NCBI GenBank assembly: GCA_949286885.1
Contig: CASEEG010000024.1
Span: 1-35,269 of the forward strand
DNA length: 35,269 bases
From: an uncultured bacterium
Lineage (GTDB): Bacteria > Cyanobacteriota > Vampirovibrionia > Gastranaerophilales > Gastranaerophilaceae
Direction of reading: 5' to 3'
The notes under the pieces are model-generated. The model did no database searches. It saw only the letters and a list, made by a program, of their open reading frames with translations, and was not told the DNA's origin. Shown here in pieces: positions 5,978-14,454 of this stretch. Each line of letters opens with the position of its first letter. Within the stretch, counting starts at the first letter, position 1. The position numbers were made by a program, and so were the translations under genes.

Positions 5978-7330
5978 ATGAGCAACTACATTGAAAGCGT
6001 ACTGGAAATTACGAAGAAAAAAAATCCATCAGAAAAAGAGTTTATTCAAGCAGTTAGTGAAGTTCTTGAAACATTAAAACCTATGGTATCAAGACATGGA
6101 GAGTTTGAAAAATCATCGCTTCTTGAAAGACTAGTTGAACCCGAAAGAATAATAAGCTTTAGAGTCCCTTGGATAGACGACAATGGAAAAGTACAGGTAA
6201 ATAGAGGCTATAGAGTTCAATTCAACGGAAGTATAGGCCCTTACAAAGGCGGTTTAAGATTTCACCCCAGTGTAAATCAAAGTATAATGAAATTTTTAGC
6301 ATTTGAACAAATTTTTAAAAATGCCCTAACAGGCTTACCAATAGGCGGCGGCAAAGGAGGCTCTGATTTTGACCCAAAAGGTAAATCTGACAGAGAAATA
6401 ATGAATTTTTGTCAAAGCTTTATGAACGAACTTCAAAGACACATAGGTCACGATTTAGATGTGCCTGCCGGTGATATTGGCGTTGGTGCAAGAGAAATCG
6501 GGTATCTGTTTGGTCAATATAGAAAAATTAAAAACACATTTGAAGCAGGGGTACTAACAGGAAAAGGTCTTGAATACGGCGGCTCTTTGGCAAGAAAAGA
6601 AGCTACAGGCTATGGACTAATATATTACATGCGAGAAATGCTAAAAACAAATAACAAAAATTTTCAAGGAAAGATAGTTACAATATCAGGCTCAGGCAAT
6701 GTTGCAATATATGCAGCAGAAAAAGTTGCACAATACGGTGCAAAAGTAGTAGCAATGAGTGATTCAAACGGATGTATATATGATAAAAACGGTATTGATC
6801 TGGACGAAGTAAAACGTATTAAAGAAGTAGAACGCTTAAGAATCAAAGAATATCTAAAAAAATATCCACATGCTGAGTATATCGAGAACAAGGAGGGTGA
6901 AACACCAGCGGTATACACTATTAAAGCGGATATATCATTACCATGCGCCACGCAAAATGATATTAACTTAAAAACAGCTCAAATCATGGTGAAAAACGGT
7001 ATAATTGCAGTGGGAGAAGGTGCGAATATGCCGACAGATATAGAAGCAATAAATTATTTCCTGCAAAACGGTGTTCTTCTGGCTCCGGCGAAAGCAGCAA
7101 ATGCGGGTGGAGTTGCAACATCAGCTCTTGAAATGTGTCAAAACAGCATGAGATATTTTTGGACATTCGATGAAGTTAACAAAAAATTAGACGACATCAT
7201 GACAAACATATTTAAAGCATGTAAAGAGACTGCTGACGAATACGGACTAGGAATAAATTATGTTGCAGGTGCAAATATTGCTGCATTTAAAAAAGTCTCA
7301 GCAGCAATGATGGCACAAGGTGTAATATAA
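5978..7330 (+). CDS. gdhA: NADP-type glutamate dehydrogenase
   Basis: It interconverts glutamate and 2-oxoglutarate plus ammonia, and is a main entry of ammonium into amino acids in the cytoplasm. 450 aa matches the hexameric small-subunit class. Visible features are GPYKGGLRFHPSV (about 87-99), the catalytic lysine in GGGKGG (Lys126), PAGDIGVGAREIG with the catalytic Asp (about 166), the dinucleotide-binding GSGNVA (238-243), and the late GGVATSALEM region. A strong AGGAG precedes the ATG. It is monocistronic: its own promoter upstream and a terminator downstream. NADP rather than NAD preference is inferred from overall similarity to GdhA. Confidence 0.96.
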   Translation: MSNYIESVLEITKKKNPSEKEFIQAVSEVLETLKPMVSRHGEFEKSSLLERLVEPERIISFRVPWIDDNGKVQVNRGYRVQFNGSIGPYKGGLRFHPSVNQSIMKFLAFEQIFKNALTGLPIGGGKGGSDFDPKGKSDREIMNFCQSFMNELQRHIGHDLDVPAGDIGVGAREIGYLFGQYRKIKNTFEAGVLTGKGLEYGGSLARKEATGYGLIYYMREMLKTNNKNFQGKIVTISGSGNVAIYAAEKVAQYGAKVVAMSDSNGCIYDKNGIDLDEVKRIKEVERLRIKEYLKKYPHAEYIENKEGETPAVYTIKADISLPCATQNDINLKTAQIMVKNGIIAVGEGANMPTDIEAINYFLQNGVLLAPAKAANAGGVATSALEMCQNSMRYFWTFDEVNKKLDDIMTNIFKACKETADEYGLGINYVAGANIAAFKKVSAAMMAQGVI

Positions 7331-7358
7331 AACAGGGCAAAGACTAAACAATATCATA

Positions 7359-7389
7359 AAATAAGCCCGTCAGTTTGGCGGGCTTATTT
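7359..7389. terminator. Bidirectional terminator between gdhA and the membrane-protein gene
   Basis: An 11-bp stem AAATAAGCCCG/CGGGCTTATTT (7359-7369 with 7379-7389), loop 9 nt. Its right arm overlaps the stop codon (7388-7390) of the minus-strand gene. Confidence 0.85.
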
Positions 7390-9019
7390 ATTTAAAACAA
7401 TCTTGAGCAACTATACTATAAACACCATCATCACCAAGCACAGGTTCATTTTGCAACTCGATAATAAATCTTTTACTTTGACTATTTAAGTTTTGTTGTT
7501 TTTCAGCTTCCAATTGCTTTTGAAGCGCAACTTTTTTCTCAGTAACTCTTCTGTTATAAGCAGGCAAAAGAACACCGAGGGAAATAATAGAAAACCCAAG
7601 ACTTACTAATTGACAAATTGACCTCATATTTTTGTCTTTTGGCAGTACTTCATCAAAAGATTTGAGTGTCGTATTTTTAACCCAATCAATAGCTTTGGTA
7701 AAAGAAGAAGCGGACTTACCTGAATCACCCAATCTGTTTAAAAGTTTTACATCTGGTTTGACTTTTTCTATTAAACTTGCTGCCGCTTTTCCTGCATAAT
7801 CACCCAAAAAATAAAGTCCTGCAAATGATGCCATATCTCTTACGGTACTCTCTCTCAACTCGTTTGGATCTTCAGAAGCAAATATTCTGCTTACGAAGGT
7901 TGCAGTGGCAATCCAGCGACATTGATCCAATGTCGGAAACATACCTTTAAACTGAAACATGGATAAAGAAGGTTTTTTCATCATTGATAATAGTGCCAAA
8001 GATACCATTGCTCCTGCGGCGAGAAGTTTTTTAGAAAAGAAACCAGCCTTTTGTGCAGAATTCATTTCTTGATAAGTATTTTCTTTACCAAAATCTTTAT
8101 AAATCGGCGCACCTTTTTGCTTATATTTATGACGTGTAATAGCTCTATTGATTGATTGTACAGACATGGCAAGCGGAATAATAATGCCAAGACCAAGCAA
8201 ACTTTTTTGGTTAATTAATTTTTTTGCTTGCGCAGAAAAGTTTCCAAGATCGGTTCTTACAGACTTGTTCATAAACTTAGAAGCAACATCAACACTATCA
8301 CGCAGTAATTCGGAAATATTTGAACCAAACTGTTTGTGATTAAGATTATCAAAACTTAGAATTTCTCCAGCATGTGTTAAATCGGTTATTGCACCTGCGA
8401 CACCCGAAAGTATTGTATTTCTTGTTTTTCGATCTGATCCGGCATTAAAAACGAGATTGGTTAAAGTTTCTGTAATACTATCCAATCTTTGATTGTCAAT
8501 TACATCAGAAAATCTGACCCATTTATCTCCATCTCGACCGTTTAAGGATGTTAATATTTTATTAAAGTATGTCTTAATCTCGCCCTTAGTTGTTACATCT
8601 GATGTATGATCAATAGATTCTTTAAAAAAAGCAACAAACTTATCTATGCTGGCACTATCAGCCCAGGAAGATGACATATCAACACCTTTGAAAGTCTTTG
8701 CGATAGTTAAATTATTTAGCAACTTTACAACACCAAGAACGACAAAAGACGGCATTAAACAATTTACAAACAAACCGGAGAACTCTCTTCGCATAGTTTC
8801 CATAGCAGCAGGAACACCTGTCTTGACTAAATCAAAAATAGTTCTTGGAACATCGGTAGCCACAGAATCAGTAACAGCAACACCAATCATAGGATACTTG
8901 TCGCACATTTGCAAACCTTTTGTAGCGATATCAAGAAACGAGCCGCCTTTAAAATTTTGTTTGCACTCTATAGAATTACTTTTCAAGTATTTATTGTTAT
9001 TTATTGATGAAACATTCAT
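7388..9019 (-). CDS. Unknown membrane protein (543 aa)
   Basis: I do not recognise the family. The first 28 residues are Asn/Ser-rich and end in QNFKGG, not a signal peptide. Hydrophobic segments are seen near residues 89-104 (LMPSFVVLGVVKLL), about 273-290 (LLGLGIIIPLAMS), 329-346 (LLAAGAMVSLALL) and close to the C-terminus (about 480-500, LGFSIISLGVLLPAY). They alternate with long polar, helix-rich parts. The last 40 residues are charged. It stands alone between two terminator/promoter-bounded units. A membrane-associated structural or envelope role is possible, but nothing in the sequence names it. No Shine-Dalgarno sequence precedes the ATG. Confidence 0.7.
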   Translation of the reverse strand: MNVSSINNNKYLKSNSIECKQNFKGGSFLDIATKGLQMCDKYPMIGVAVTDSVATDVPRTIFDLVKTGVPAAMETMRREFSGLFVNCLMPSFVVLGVVKLLNNLTIAKTFKGVDMSSSWADSASIDKFVAFFKESIDHTSDVTTKGEIKTYFNKILTSLNGRDGDKWVRFSDVIDNQRLDSITETLTNLVFNAGSDRKTRNTILSGVAGAITDLTHAGEILSFDNLNHKQFGSNISELLRDSVDVASKFMNKSVRTDLGNFSAQAKKLINQKSLLGLGIIIPLAMSVQSINRAITRHKYKQKGAPIYKDFGKENTYQEMNSAQKAGFFSKKLLAAGAMVSLALLSMMKKPSLSMFQFKGMFPTLDQCRWIATATFVSRIFASEDPNELRESTVRDMASFAGLYFLGDYAGKAAASLIEKVKPDVKLLNRLGDSGKSASSFTKAIDWVKNTTLKSFDEVLPKDKNMRSICQLVSLGFSIISLGVLLPAYNRRVTEKKVALQKQLEAEKQQNLNSQSKRFIIELQNEPVLGDDGVYSIVAQDCFK

Positions 9020-9104
9020 TATAGTTACAAGTTAACACTGATGACAAAATAACGATACTATTAAAACACAAAAAAGAAAAAAAATATTTTTTTTAATATA
9101 TTCT

Positions 9105-10124
9105 TTATTTACATAATAATTTTTTCTTAAGTTTTTCGACAGTTAACGCAACATCGTCTGAATTCATAATGGCACGAACCAAAGCCACCCTATTTGCACC
9201 ATGAGAGATAACTTCATCAATAGAATTTTCGTCTATAGAACCAATAGCAAAAAACGGGATATCGATATTTTCACTTACCCATTTTAAATATTCCAGACCT
9301 GCAGGCTCTCTGTTAGGTTTGGTTGGTGTTTTATACACCGGGCCTACACCGATATAATCTGCACCGTTTTTTACTGCATTAAGAGCATCTTGCGGACAGT
9401 GAGTGGAAATACCGATTATCTTATCATTGCCTAAAATTTCACGTGCATGCGCAATATCAATATCATCCTGTCCAAGATGAACACCGTCCGCATTGAGAAT
9501 CTGTGCCAAGTCAATTCTGTCATTAACAATGAAAAGAGCCCCATATTCGCTTGAAAGCTGTCTTATAACCTTACCGTATTTTATTATTTTTGATACAGGT
9601 TTACTTTTTTCCCTTAACTGGACTATATCGACACCGCATTTTAATGCAAGTGCAATTTTATCCAGAAATTCTTCGTCAGAATCAAAACTATCCGAATTGG
9701 TAACAAGATATAGCTTTTTATTATCAAGCAAGTATTTTTTCATTTTTATGTTTAATTTTTCATTCATTTCTTTCTCCAATGTATAAGTTTGATACCTAAA
9801 TCTATCATCTAAATCACCATATTCGCTTAGTACTCTTAACGATTGCTCAAGTCTTTTGAAATTTGAACGAAAAACACAAATTATATTTAAATATTCTCTG
9901 TTTGTTTTAGTAGGGTTTTCTATACATGTACCGACATCCTCTTCCGTATTTCTTGCTTTTAACAGAAAATTGTAACTTGAATCAAAAAAAATACAAATCG
10001 AATGTCTAATATCTTTTAATCTTTTTGAAAAAATAGCATCGTTAAGATAAAATCTAGAAATTTCCTCTAGCACTCTAAGTGCCTCAGTTGCTCTGTTTAA
10101 ATTTACGTCAATTATTCTATACAA
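9105..10124 (-). CDS. thiE: Thiamine-phosphate synthase with N-terminal ThiE-associated domain
   Basis: It joins the thiazole and pyrimidine phosphates to make thiamine phosphate. From the chosen TTG start it has 339 aa. Residues 1 to about 115 are the helical N-terminal domain (starts YRIIDVNLNRATEALRVLEE) found fused to ThiE in Cyanobacteria and some deltaproteobacteria. About 130-339 is the TIM barrel, with VQLREK, NDRIDLA, DGVHLGQDD, GISTH and GVGPVYKTPTKPN. The usual late AIGGI is AIGSI here. Start: TTG at 10124 has AAAGGA 6 nt upstream. An earlier in-frame TTG at 10166 would lie within the promoter. No other thiamine gene is nearby and no TPP riboswitch is seen. Confidence 0.93.
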   Translation of the reverse strand: MYRIIDVNLNRATEALRVLEEISRFYLNDAIFSKRLKDIRHSICIFFDSSYNFLLKARNTEEDVGTCIENPTKTNREYLNIICVFRSNFKRLEQSLRVLSEYGDLDDRFRYQTYTLEKEMNEKLNIKMKKYLLDNKKLYLVTNSDSFDSDEEFLDKIALALKCGVDIVQLREKSKPVSKIIKYGKVIRQLSSEYGALFIVNDRIDLAQILNADGVHLGQDDIDIAHAREILGNDKIIGISTHCPQDALNAVKNGADYIGVGPVYKTPTKPNREPAGLEYLKWVSENIDIPFFAIGSIDENSIDEVISHGANRVALVRAIMNSDDVALTVEKLKKKLLCK

Positions 10125-10154
10125 AATCGTTCCTTTAAAAATACTGCCTAGGTG

Positions 10155-10183
10155 ATTATATAACAAAGATTATAGTTTATTAA
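10155..10183 (-). promoter_or_regulatory. Promoter of thiE
   Basis: TATAAT (10155-10160, minus strand) and TTAATA (10178-10183) with a 17-bp spacer. It overlaps the upstream region of the divergent sigma-factor gene. A second TATAAT lies at 10169-10174. Confidence 0.5.
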
Positions 10184-10207
10184 GGGTTTTAGATTTAATT
10201 TTGTTTT

Positions 10208-10789
10208 ATGAAATACAAAATTAAAAACAATACACTGGATGAACTTATAAAACTCGCACAAGGCGGTGATCTTGAGGCGCTGGAAGAAATTATAAAAAGA
10301 CAACAAAAGACTGTTTTTGCGACGCTGTACTACCTGAATGCAAAACCCGATGAGATCATGGATATTACTCAGGAAATATTGTTCAAAGTTGCAAAAAACA
10401 TTAAAAAACTAAAAAACCCTAGAACATTTAAGTCATGGCTTAACCAGATTATAATAAACCAATTTTATGATACCTTAAGAAAAAAACAAAAAAGTGTCAA
10501 AAAGGTCTGCCTTGAGACACAAGAAACAGATAAACTTAGCTATGAAATACCAGATTTTACAACAAATCCTTATCAAAAAGCTATAGACAAAGAATTGGAA
10601 AATGCAATTAAAAATTCAATACATAAATTACCGGATCCATTTAAAGCTGCAATAATAATGAGAGAGCTCCAAGGATTGAGTTATGAGGAAATTGCACAAG
10701 CAACAAATTCCAATATCGGGACTGTAAAATCAAGGATTGCTCGCGCCAGATTAAAACTGCAAGAATATTTAAAACCGTATTTAAGCTAA
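10208..10789 (+). CDS. ECF-type RNA polymerase sigma factor
   Basis: 193 aa with two conserved regions: sigma-2 (about 25-95, including DEIMDITQEILFKVAKNI and the FKSWLNQIIINQFYDTLRK segment) and sigma-4 (about 135-188, LPDPFKAAIIMRELQGLSYEEIA plus the helix-turn-helix GTVKSRIARARLKLQEYL). No sigma-3, so it belongs to the extracytoplasmic-function class. The next gene, 10 nt downstream, encodes a zinc-finger anti-sigma-like protein, the common ECF/anti-sigma pairing. There is no Shine-Dalgarno sequence before the ATG; a TTTAAT at 10194-10199 would give a nearly leaderless mRNA. The target regulon is unknown. Confidence 0.93.
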   Translation: MKYKIKNNTLDELIKLAQGGDLEALEEIIKRQQKTVFATLYYLNAKPDEIMDITQEILFKVAKNIKKLKNPRTFKSWLNQIIINQFYDTLRKKQKSVKKVCLETQETDKLSYEIPDFTTNPYQKAIDKELENAIKNSIHKLPDPFKAAIIMRELQGLSYEEIAQATNSNIGTVKSRIARARLKLQEYLKPYLS

Positions 10790-10799
10790 AGGAGAGAAA

Positions 10800-11255
10800 A
10801 TGCTAAAGGGAAATTTGACATGTGAAAATATTTCTAGGCTGATTTTACCTTATATTGACGACAAATTATCAGATTCCCAAAGAAACAGAGTGGCATTGCA
10901 TTTGCGAAATTGCCCTTTCTGCATGGAAAAATACAGAATTATAAAATCCTTATTTGATAAAATTAAACAAAAAAATATCCAAAGGGCAAAAAAATTCCAG
11001 CAGTACTGCTTATTAAGTGCATACAGTGATAACGAAGTTTCAGATAATACAAGAGACAATATTGAGGCCTCACTTGCTCTTTCATGTGAACTTGTACAAA
11101 GAACATTAAAAATAAATACACTGAAAAAATTACTAAACACCACTTTTGAAAGGCAGTTTGAGAACCTTAATTTAAACTTAGAGAAAAAAGTAATTGAAAG
11201 ATATAAAAACGAAAGCCTGACATCAAAACTAAAAATGTTGTTTAAAAAACACTAA
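10800..11255 (+). CDS. Zinc-finger (zf-HC2) anti-sigma-like protein, soluble
   Basis: 151 aa. Residues about 7-45 match the ZAS/zf-HC2 fold: LPYIDDKLSDSQRNRVALHL, then His33 and NCPFC (H-x3-C-x2-C), the zinc-coordinating pattern of ECF anti-sigma factors. A second, degenerate copy follows at about 70-105 (LLSAYSDNEVSDNTRDNIE, ending SLALSCELV), in which the His and one Cys are lost. No membrane segment is present and the C-terminus is lysine-rich, so any sensing would be cytoplasmic. An AAGGAGAG precedes the ATG. It presumably binds and controls the adjacent sigma factor (inference). It overlaps the convergent small gene by 4 bp. Confidence 0.82.
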   Translation: MLKGNLTCENISRLILPYIDDKLSDSQRNRVALHLRNCPFCMEKYRIIKSLFDKIKQKNIQRAKKFQQYCLLSAYSDNEVSDNTRDNIEASLALSCELVQRTLKINTLKKLLNTTFERQFENLNLNLEKKVIERYKNESLTSKLKMLFKKH

Positions 11256-11587
11256 TTTTTATTTTCGGTAATCTCGACAACAACACCATTATCTCTTAAT
11301 GCTTGAATGAAACTATCAGCAGCTTGTTTTTGAATTTTTTGCGGAACGACTCTTAAAAGTTCAATAGTTTTTGAAATTACAGGATCCTTGTCATACCATC
11401 TATTACCGTTGAAAGGTTTTACCATCTCATAAAAACGATCCAGCGCTTCTTTTGAAACTTGCTCCTCTACCTTTTGCAGAAAAACCGACGCTTGTGCTCT
11501 TAACTCTGCTTGATAATTTTTTAATAAGTCTATAACCTCCATTAGCAAGGGGTCATAGTCGTACCAACGTTTATAAGTGTGCGTCAT
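11252..11587 (-). CDS. Small protein with duplicated RWYDxDP domain, unknown function
   Basis: 111 aa from ATG 11587, chosen because GGAGG lies 5 nt upstream; longer in-frame starts exist but lack this. It contains two copies of a helix-rich unit: RWYDYDPLLMEVIDLLKNY (about 7-25) and RWYDKDPVISKTIELLRVV (about 63-81). Each is followed by an amphipathic helix (AELRAQASVFLQKVEEQ; KIQKQAADSFIQALRDN). It is predicted cytoplasmic. Its first 17 bp overlap the end of murA, so it is likely co-translated with it. I do not know the family function. A role in envelope or division would be guilt by association only. Confidence 0.8.
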   Translation of the reverse strand: MTHTYKRWYDYDPLLMEVIDLLKNYQAELRAQASVFLQKVEEQVSKEALDRFYEMVKPFNGNRWYDKDPVISKTIELLRVVPQKIQKQAADSFIQALRDNGVVVEITENKN

Positions 11588-12887
11588 TGAAACCTCCAAA
11601 AGTACTTGCCTGCGCGTCATCATCTACTCTTGATACACACACGCCTAAACCTTTTAATTTTTCAGTAAATTTCTCATAACCTCTATCAATATGATTTAAT
11701 CCATGGATTTCACTTTCACCGCGTGCCATAATAGCAGCAACAACAAGCGCAGCTCCGGCACGTAAATCAGGAGCAGTTACCGAAGTACCTACAAGGTAAT
11801 CTACTCCCTTTATTATGGCATGGTTTTTGCTCTGTTTAATATTAGCACCCATTTTCCATAGTTCAGCAATATGCATGAAACGATTTTCATACAAACTTTC
11901 CGTTACAACACTTATTCCGTTAGAAGTAGACAAGAGAGCCATTGCAAGTGCCTGTAAATCAGTAGGAAAACCAGGATATGGCTGCGTAATAAAATTCATT
12001 GGCAAAAGTCTTGAATTAGAAGATACCTCCATGACATTAGGTTCAAGAAGCTTAATTTTTGCACCCATTTCAAGAAGCTTTCCTGTAAAAATAGTTAAGT
12101 GGTTAGGAAAAACATTTTTGATTATACCGTGCCCACGTGAAGCAATAATTGCACTCATATAAGTACCTGCTTCAATTCTATCAGAGATTGTTGTATATTC
12201 TACGCCATGTAACTCAAATTGCTTGACACCGCTAATAACAATTTCATTTGTTCCTGCGCCTTCAATATTTGCACCCATAGCCTTTAAAAAATTTGCCAGA
12301 TCAACAATTTCCGGCTCTTGTGCAGCATTTTGTATTCTTGTAATACCTTCTGCAAGAACAGCTGCAAGCATGATATTTTCTGTGGCACCAACAGATGGAA
12401 TATCGAGGCAGATATCTGCACCGACAAGCTCAGCAGCTTTTGCATGAACGTAACCCTGCTCAATCGTACATTTTGCACCAAGTGCCTCTAGACCTTTTAT
12501 GTGAAAATTTACCCTGCGTTCACCAATTTTGCAACCACCAGGAAGCGCAACCTTTGCCTCTCTCATTCTTCCAACCAGTGAACCCAACACAACAAATGAG
12601 GCACGCATTTTACTTACAAACTTGTCAGACGCTGTAACACTGGTAATGTTTTTGGCATCAATCTCAACAGTTTTATTTTGTTTATCATAAACACACTTAG
12701 CACCCAAACACTCAAGGACATCTAACATTATCTCAACATCTGTAAGTTCAGGTACATTATGAATTTTTGAGACATCTTGAGCGAGTAGTGCCGCAGCCAT
12801 CAATTTAAGGACAGCATTCTTTGCACCGCTAATGCTAACTTCGCCCTCTAAAGTTCGCGAACCGCTAATGATTAATTTTTCGCTCAA
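11571..12887 (-). CDS. murA: UDP-N-acetylglucosamine 1-carboxyvinyltransferase
   Basis: It catalyses the first committed step of peptidoglycan synthesis, adding enolpyruvate from PEP to UDP-GlcNAc in the cytoplasm. 438 aa, normal length. The N-terminal signature SGAKNA (20-25, Lys23) and the catalytic loop cysteine (Cys119 in LPGGCKIGERRV) are intact, so the enzyme should be fosfomycin-sensitive in principle. The start is TTG at 12887, directly preceded by GGAGG with a 4-nt spacer. It follows murE by 62 nt in the same direction. An inverted repeat (CTATTC-8-GAATAG) lies in that gap. Confidence 0.96.
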   Translation of the reverse strand: MSEKLIISGSRTLEGEVSISGAKNAVLKLMAAALLAQDVSKIHNVPELTDVEIMLDVLECLGAKCVYDKQNKTVEIDAKNITSVTASDKFVSKMRASFVVLGSLVGRMREAKVALPGGCKIGERRVNFHIKGLEALGAKCTIEQGYVHAKAAELVGADICLDIPSVGATENIMLAAVLAEGITRIQNAAQEPEIVDLANFLKAMGANIEGAGTNEIVISGVKQFELHGVEYTTISDRIEAGTYMSAIIASRGHGIIKNVFPNHLTIFTGKLLEMGAKIKLLEPNVMEVSSNSRLLPMNFITQPYPGFPTDLQALAMALLSTSNGISVVTESLYENRFMHIAELWKMGANIKQSKNHAIIKGVDYLVGTSVTAPDLRAGAALVVAAIMARGESEIHGLNHIDRGYEKFTEKLKGLGVCVSRVDDDAQASTFGGFNDAHL

Positions 12888-12905
12888 TTTTCCTCCATTT
12901 CAATA

Positions 12906-12925
12906 CTATTCTAATACAAGAATAG
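12906..12925. repeat. Short perfect inverted repeat upstream of murA
   Basis: CTATTC, 8 nt, GAATAG. It lies about 20 nt before the murA start codon in the murE-murA gap. It could be an operator or a weak leader hairpin, or chance in AT-rich DNA. Confidence 0.3.
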
Positions 12926-12949
12926 AAGTTTGAAAATACCCCAAGACAA

Positions 12950-14413
12950 TTATGAAACAGAGAAAACTTTTTTAACCTCTTCGCGATCGTCAAAGTGTAT
13001 TGTCCTGTCTTTTAAAATCTGATAGTCCTCATGACCCTTGCCTGCAACTATAACAACATCGCTTTTATCGGCAAGTTTCTTTAGTAATTTTATAGCTTCT
13101 GCTCTGTCAGGCTCGACAAAGACAGTTTTTGGATTTATTAATCTTAACCCTGACAAAATATCAGTAATAATTTGTTGCGGATCCTCAGAACGAGGATTGT
13201 CAGAAGTAACAACAATTTTATCACTAAGTGCTTGGGCAATTTTTCCCATCTTAGGACGCTTTGTTGCATCACGATCGCCACCGCATCCAAAAAGGCATAT
13301 TAAACTGCCGCTTTTTGGGGTAAGTTCCCTTGCAGCACGTAATATATTTTCCAATCCGTCAGGTGTATGTGCATAATCAACTATAACAAGAGGTGAAGTA
13401 CAAACTATTTCAAACCTGCCGGCAACACTTTTTGTATTCTCTAGTGCAGCCTTAGAAGTTTCGATACTTATATTGTTCGCAATAGCGCAACCTATCGCAG
13501 CAAGAGCATTGTAAACACTAAACATGCCATTTAATTTTAATTTTATCTCAATCTCGCTACCTTCATAAGCACAAAGAAAGCTAACTCCTGCAGATGCAAA
13601 CTCAATATTCTTGGCCATCAAATCTGATTTATTTTTTACACCATAGGTGATTATTCTAACACCTTTTGGAACAGAGTCAATAAATCTTTGTGCGTATTTA
13701 TCATCATTGTTGATAATAGCAAATGCGCCGCTATCCAGATTAGAGAATAATTTTGACTTAGCATTAAAATAGTTTTCCATAGTAATATGAAAGTCAAGGT
13801 GATCTTGAGTCAAATTTGTAAAAACAGCCCCGGAAAACTTACATTTTCTTACCCGATGCTGCTCAAGAGAGTGAGAGCTAACTTCTGTAACTACATTAAG
13901 AATATCCGATTTTAATATTTTCTGTAAAGTGTGCTGAAGCTCGGGTGCCTGTGGGGTAGTATGTTTGGCCTCAAAATATTCACTTGTGGAGGAGAGTTTA
14001 TATCCCAACGTACCAATCAAAGCACATTTTTTAGAATTTTGTTCAAAGATTTTTTGAATTAAGTGAGTAACAGTTGTTTTCCCGTTGGTTCCCGTTACTC
14101 CGATTAAATTAAGTTCACGTGAAGGGTTATGATAAAAACAGGCAGAAAGGTCAGCAATTTTTTCTTGCGTGGAATCTACCAGTAATTGCGGTATTTCAAT
14201 ATTCAAAGGTTTTTCACACATAAGGGCAACGGCTCCTTTTTCGAAGGCCATTTGAGCAAAATTATGTCCATCAACATGCTCACCCTTTAAACATACAAAA
14301 ATCTCATGTGAATTTATAGTTTTAGAATTGTAAGAAATTCCCCTAATGTCAACATCCTTAAAATTCAGAACTTCTTTTGGCTCAACTTCTTTAATTATTT
14401 TACTTAATTCCAT
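12950..14413 (-). CDS. murE: UDP-MurNAc-Ala-Glu--meso-DAP ligase
   Basis: It adds the third residue of the peptidoglycan stem peptide, using ATP. 487 aa; N-terminal UDP-binding domain, then the ATP site GTNGKTT (108-114), TTPQAPEL (152-159), the NAKSKLF lysine region (about 217-223), and the C-terminal ligase domain. Residues 405-408 read DNPR, the accepted marker for meso-diaminopimelate (lysine-adding enzymes have a different motif), so the wall is predicted to be DAP-type. A GGAG lies 7 nt before the ATG. It is between ftsI and murA in the division/wall cluster, 41 nt after ftsI. Confidence 0.96.
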   Translation of the reverse strand: MELSKIIKEVEPKEVLNFKDVDIRGISYNSKTINSHEIFVCLKGEHVDGHNFAQMAFEKGAVALMCEKPLNIEIPQLLVDSTQEKIADLSACFYHNPSRELNLIGVTGTNGKTTVTHLIQKIFEQNSKKCALIGTLGYKLSSTSEYFEAKHTTPQAPELQHTLQKILKSDILNVVTEVSSHSLEQHRVRKCKFSGAVFTNLTQDHLDFHITMENYFNAKSKLFSNLDSGAFAIINNDDKYAQRFIDSVPKGVRIITYGVKNKSDLMAKNIEFASAGVSFLCAYEGSEIEIKLKLNGMFSVYNALAAIGCAIANNISIETSKAALENTKSVAGRFEIVCTSPLVIVDYAHTPDGLENILRAARELTPKSGSLICLFGCGGDRDATKRPKMGKIAQALSDKIVVTSDNPRSEDPQQIITDILSGLRLINPKTVFVEPDRAEAIKLLKKLADKSDVVIVAGKGHEDYQILKDRTIHFDDREEVKKVFSVS

Positions 14414-14454
14414 TCAATTACTCCATACAAGGTGACGCAAAAATTATTTTACTC

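Noticed and set aside
9018-9041. TTGTCA-18-TATAAT promoter at the start of the 543-aa gene
   Set aside because: The -10 overlaps the ATG itself, so a transcript from it would begin inside the gene; it may be chance in AT-rich DNA, and I could not find a convincing later start codon.
10125-10207. TPP riboswitch upstream of thiE
   Set aside because: The leader between the likely transcription start and the TTG is only about 25 nt and contains none of the conserved TPP-aptamer stretches.
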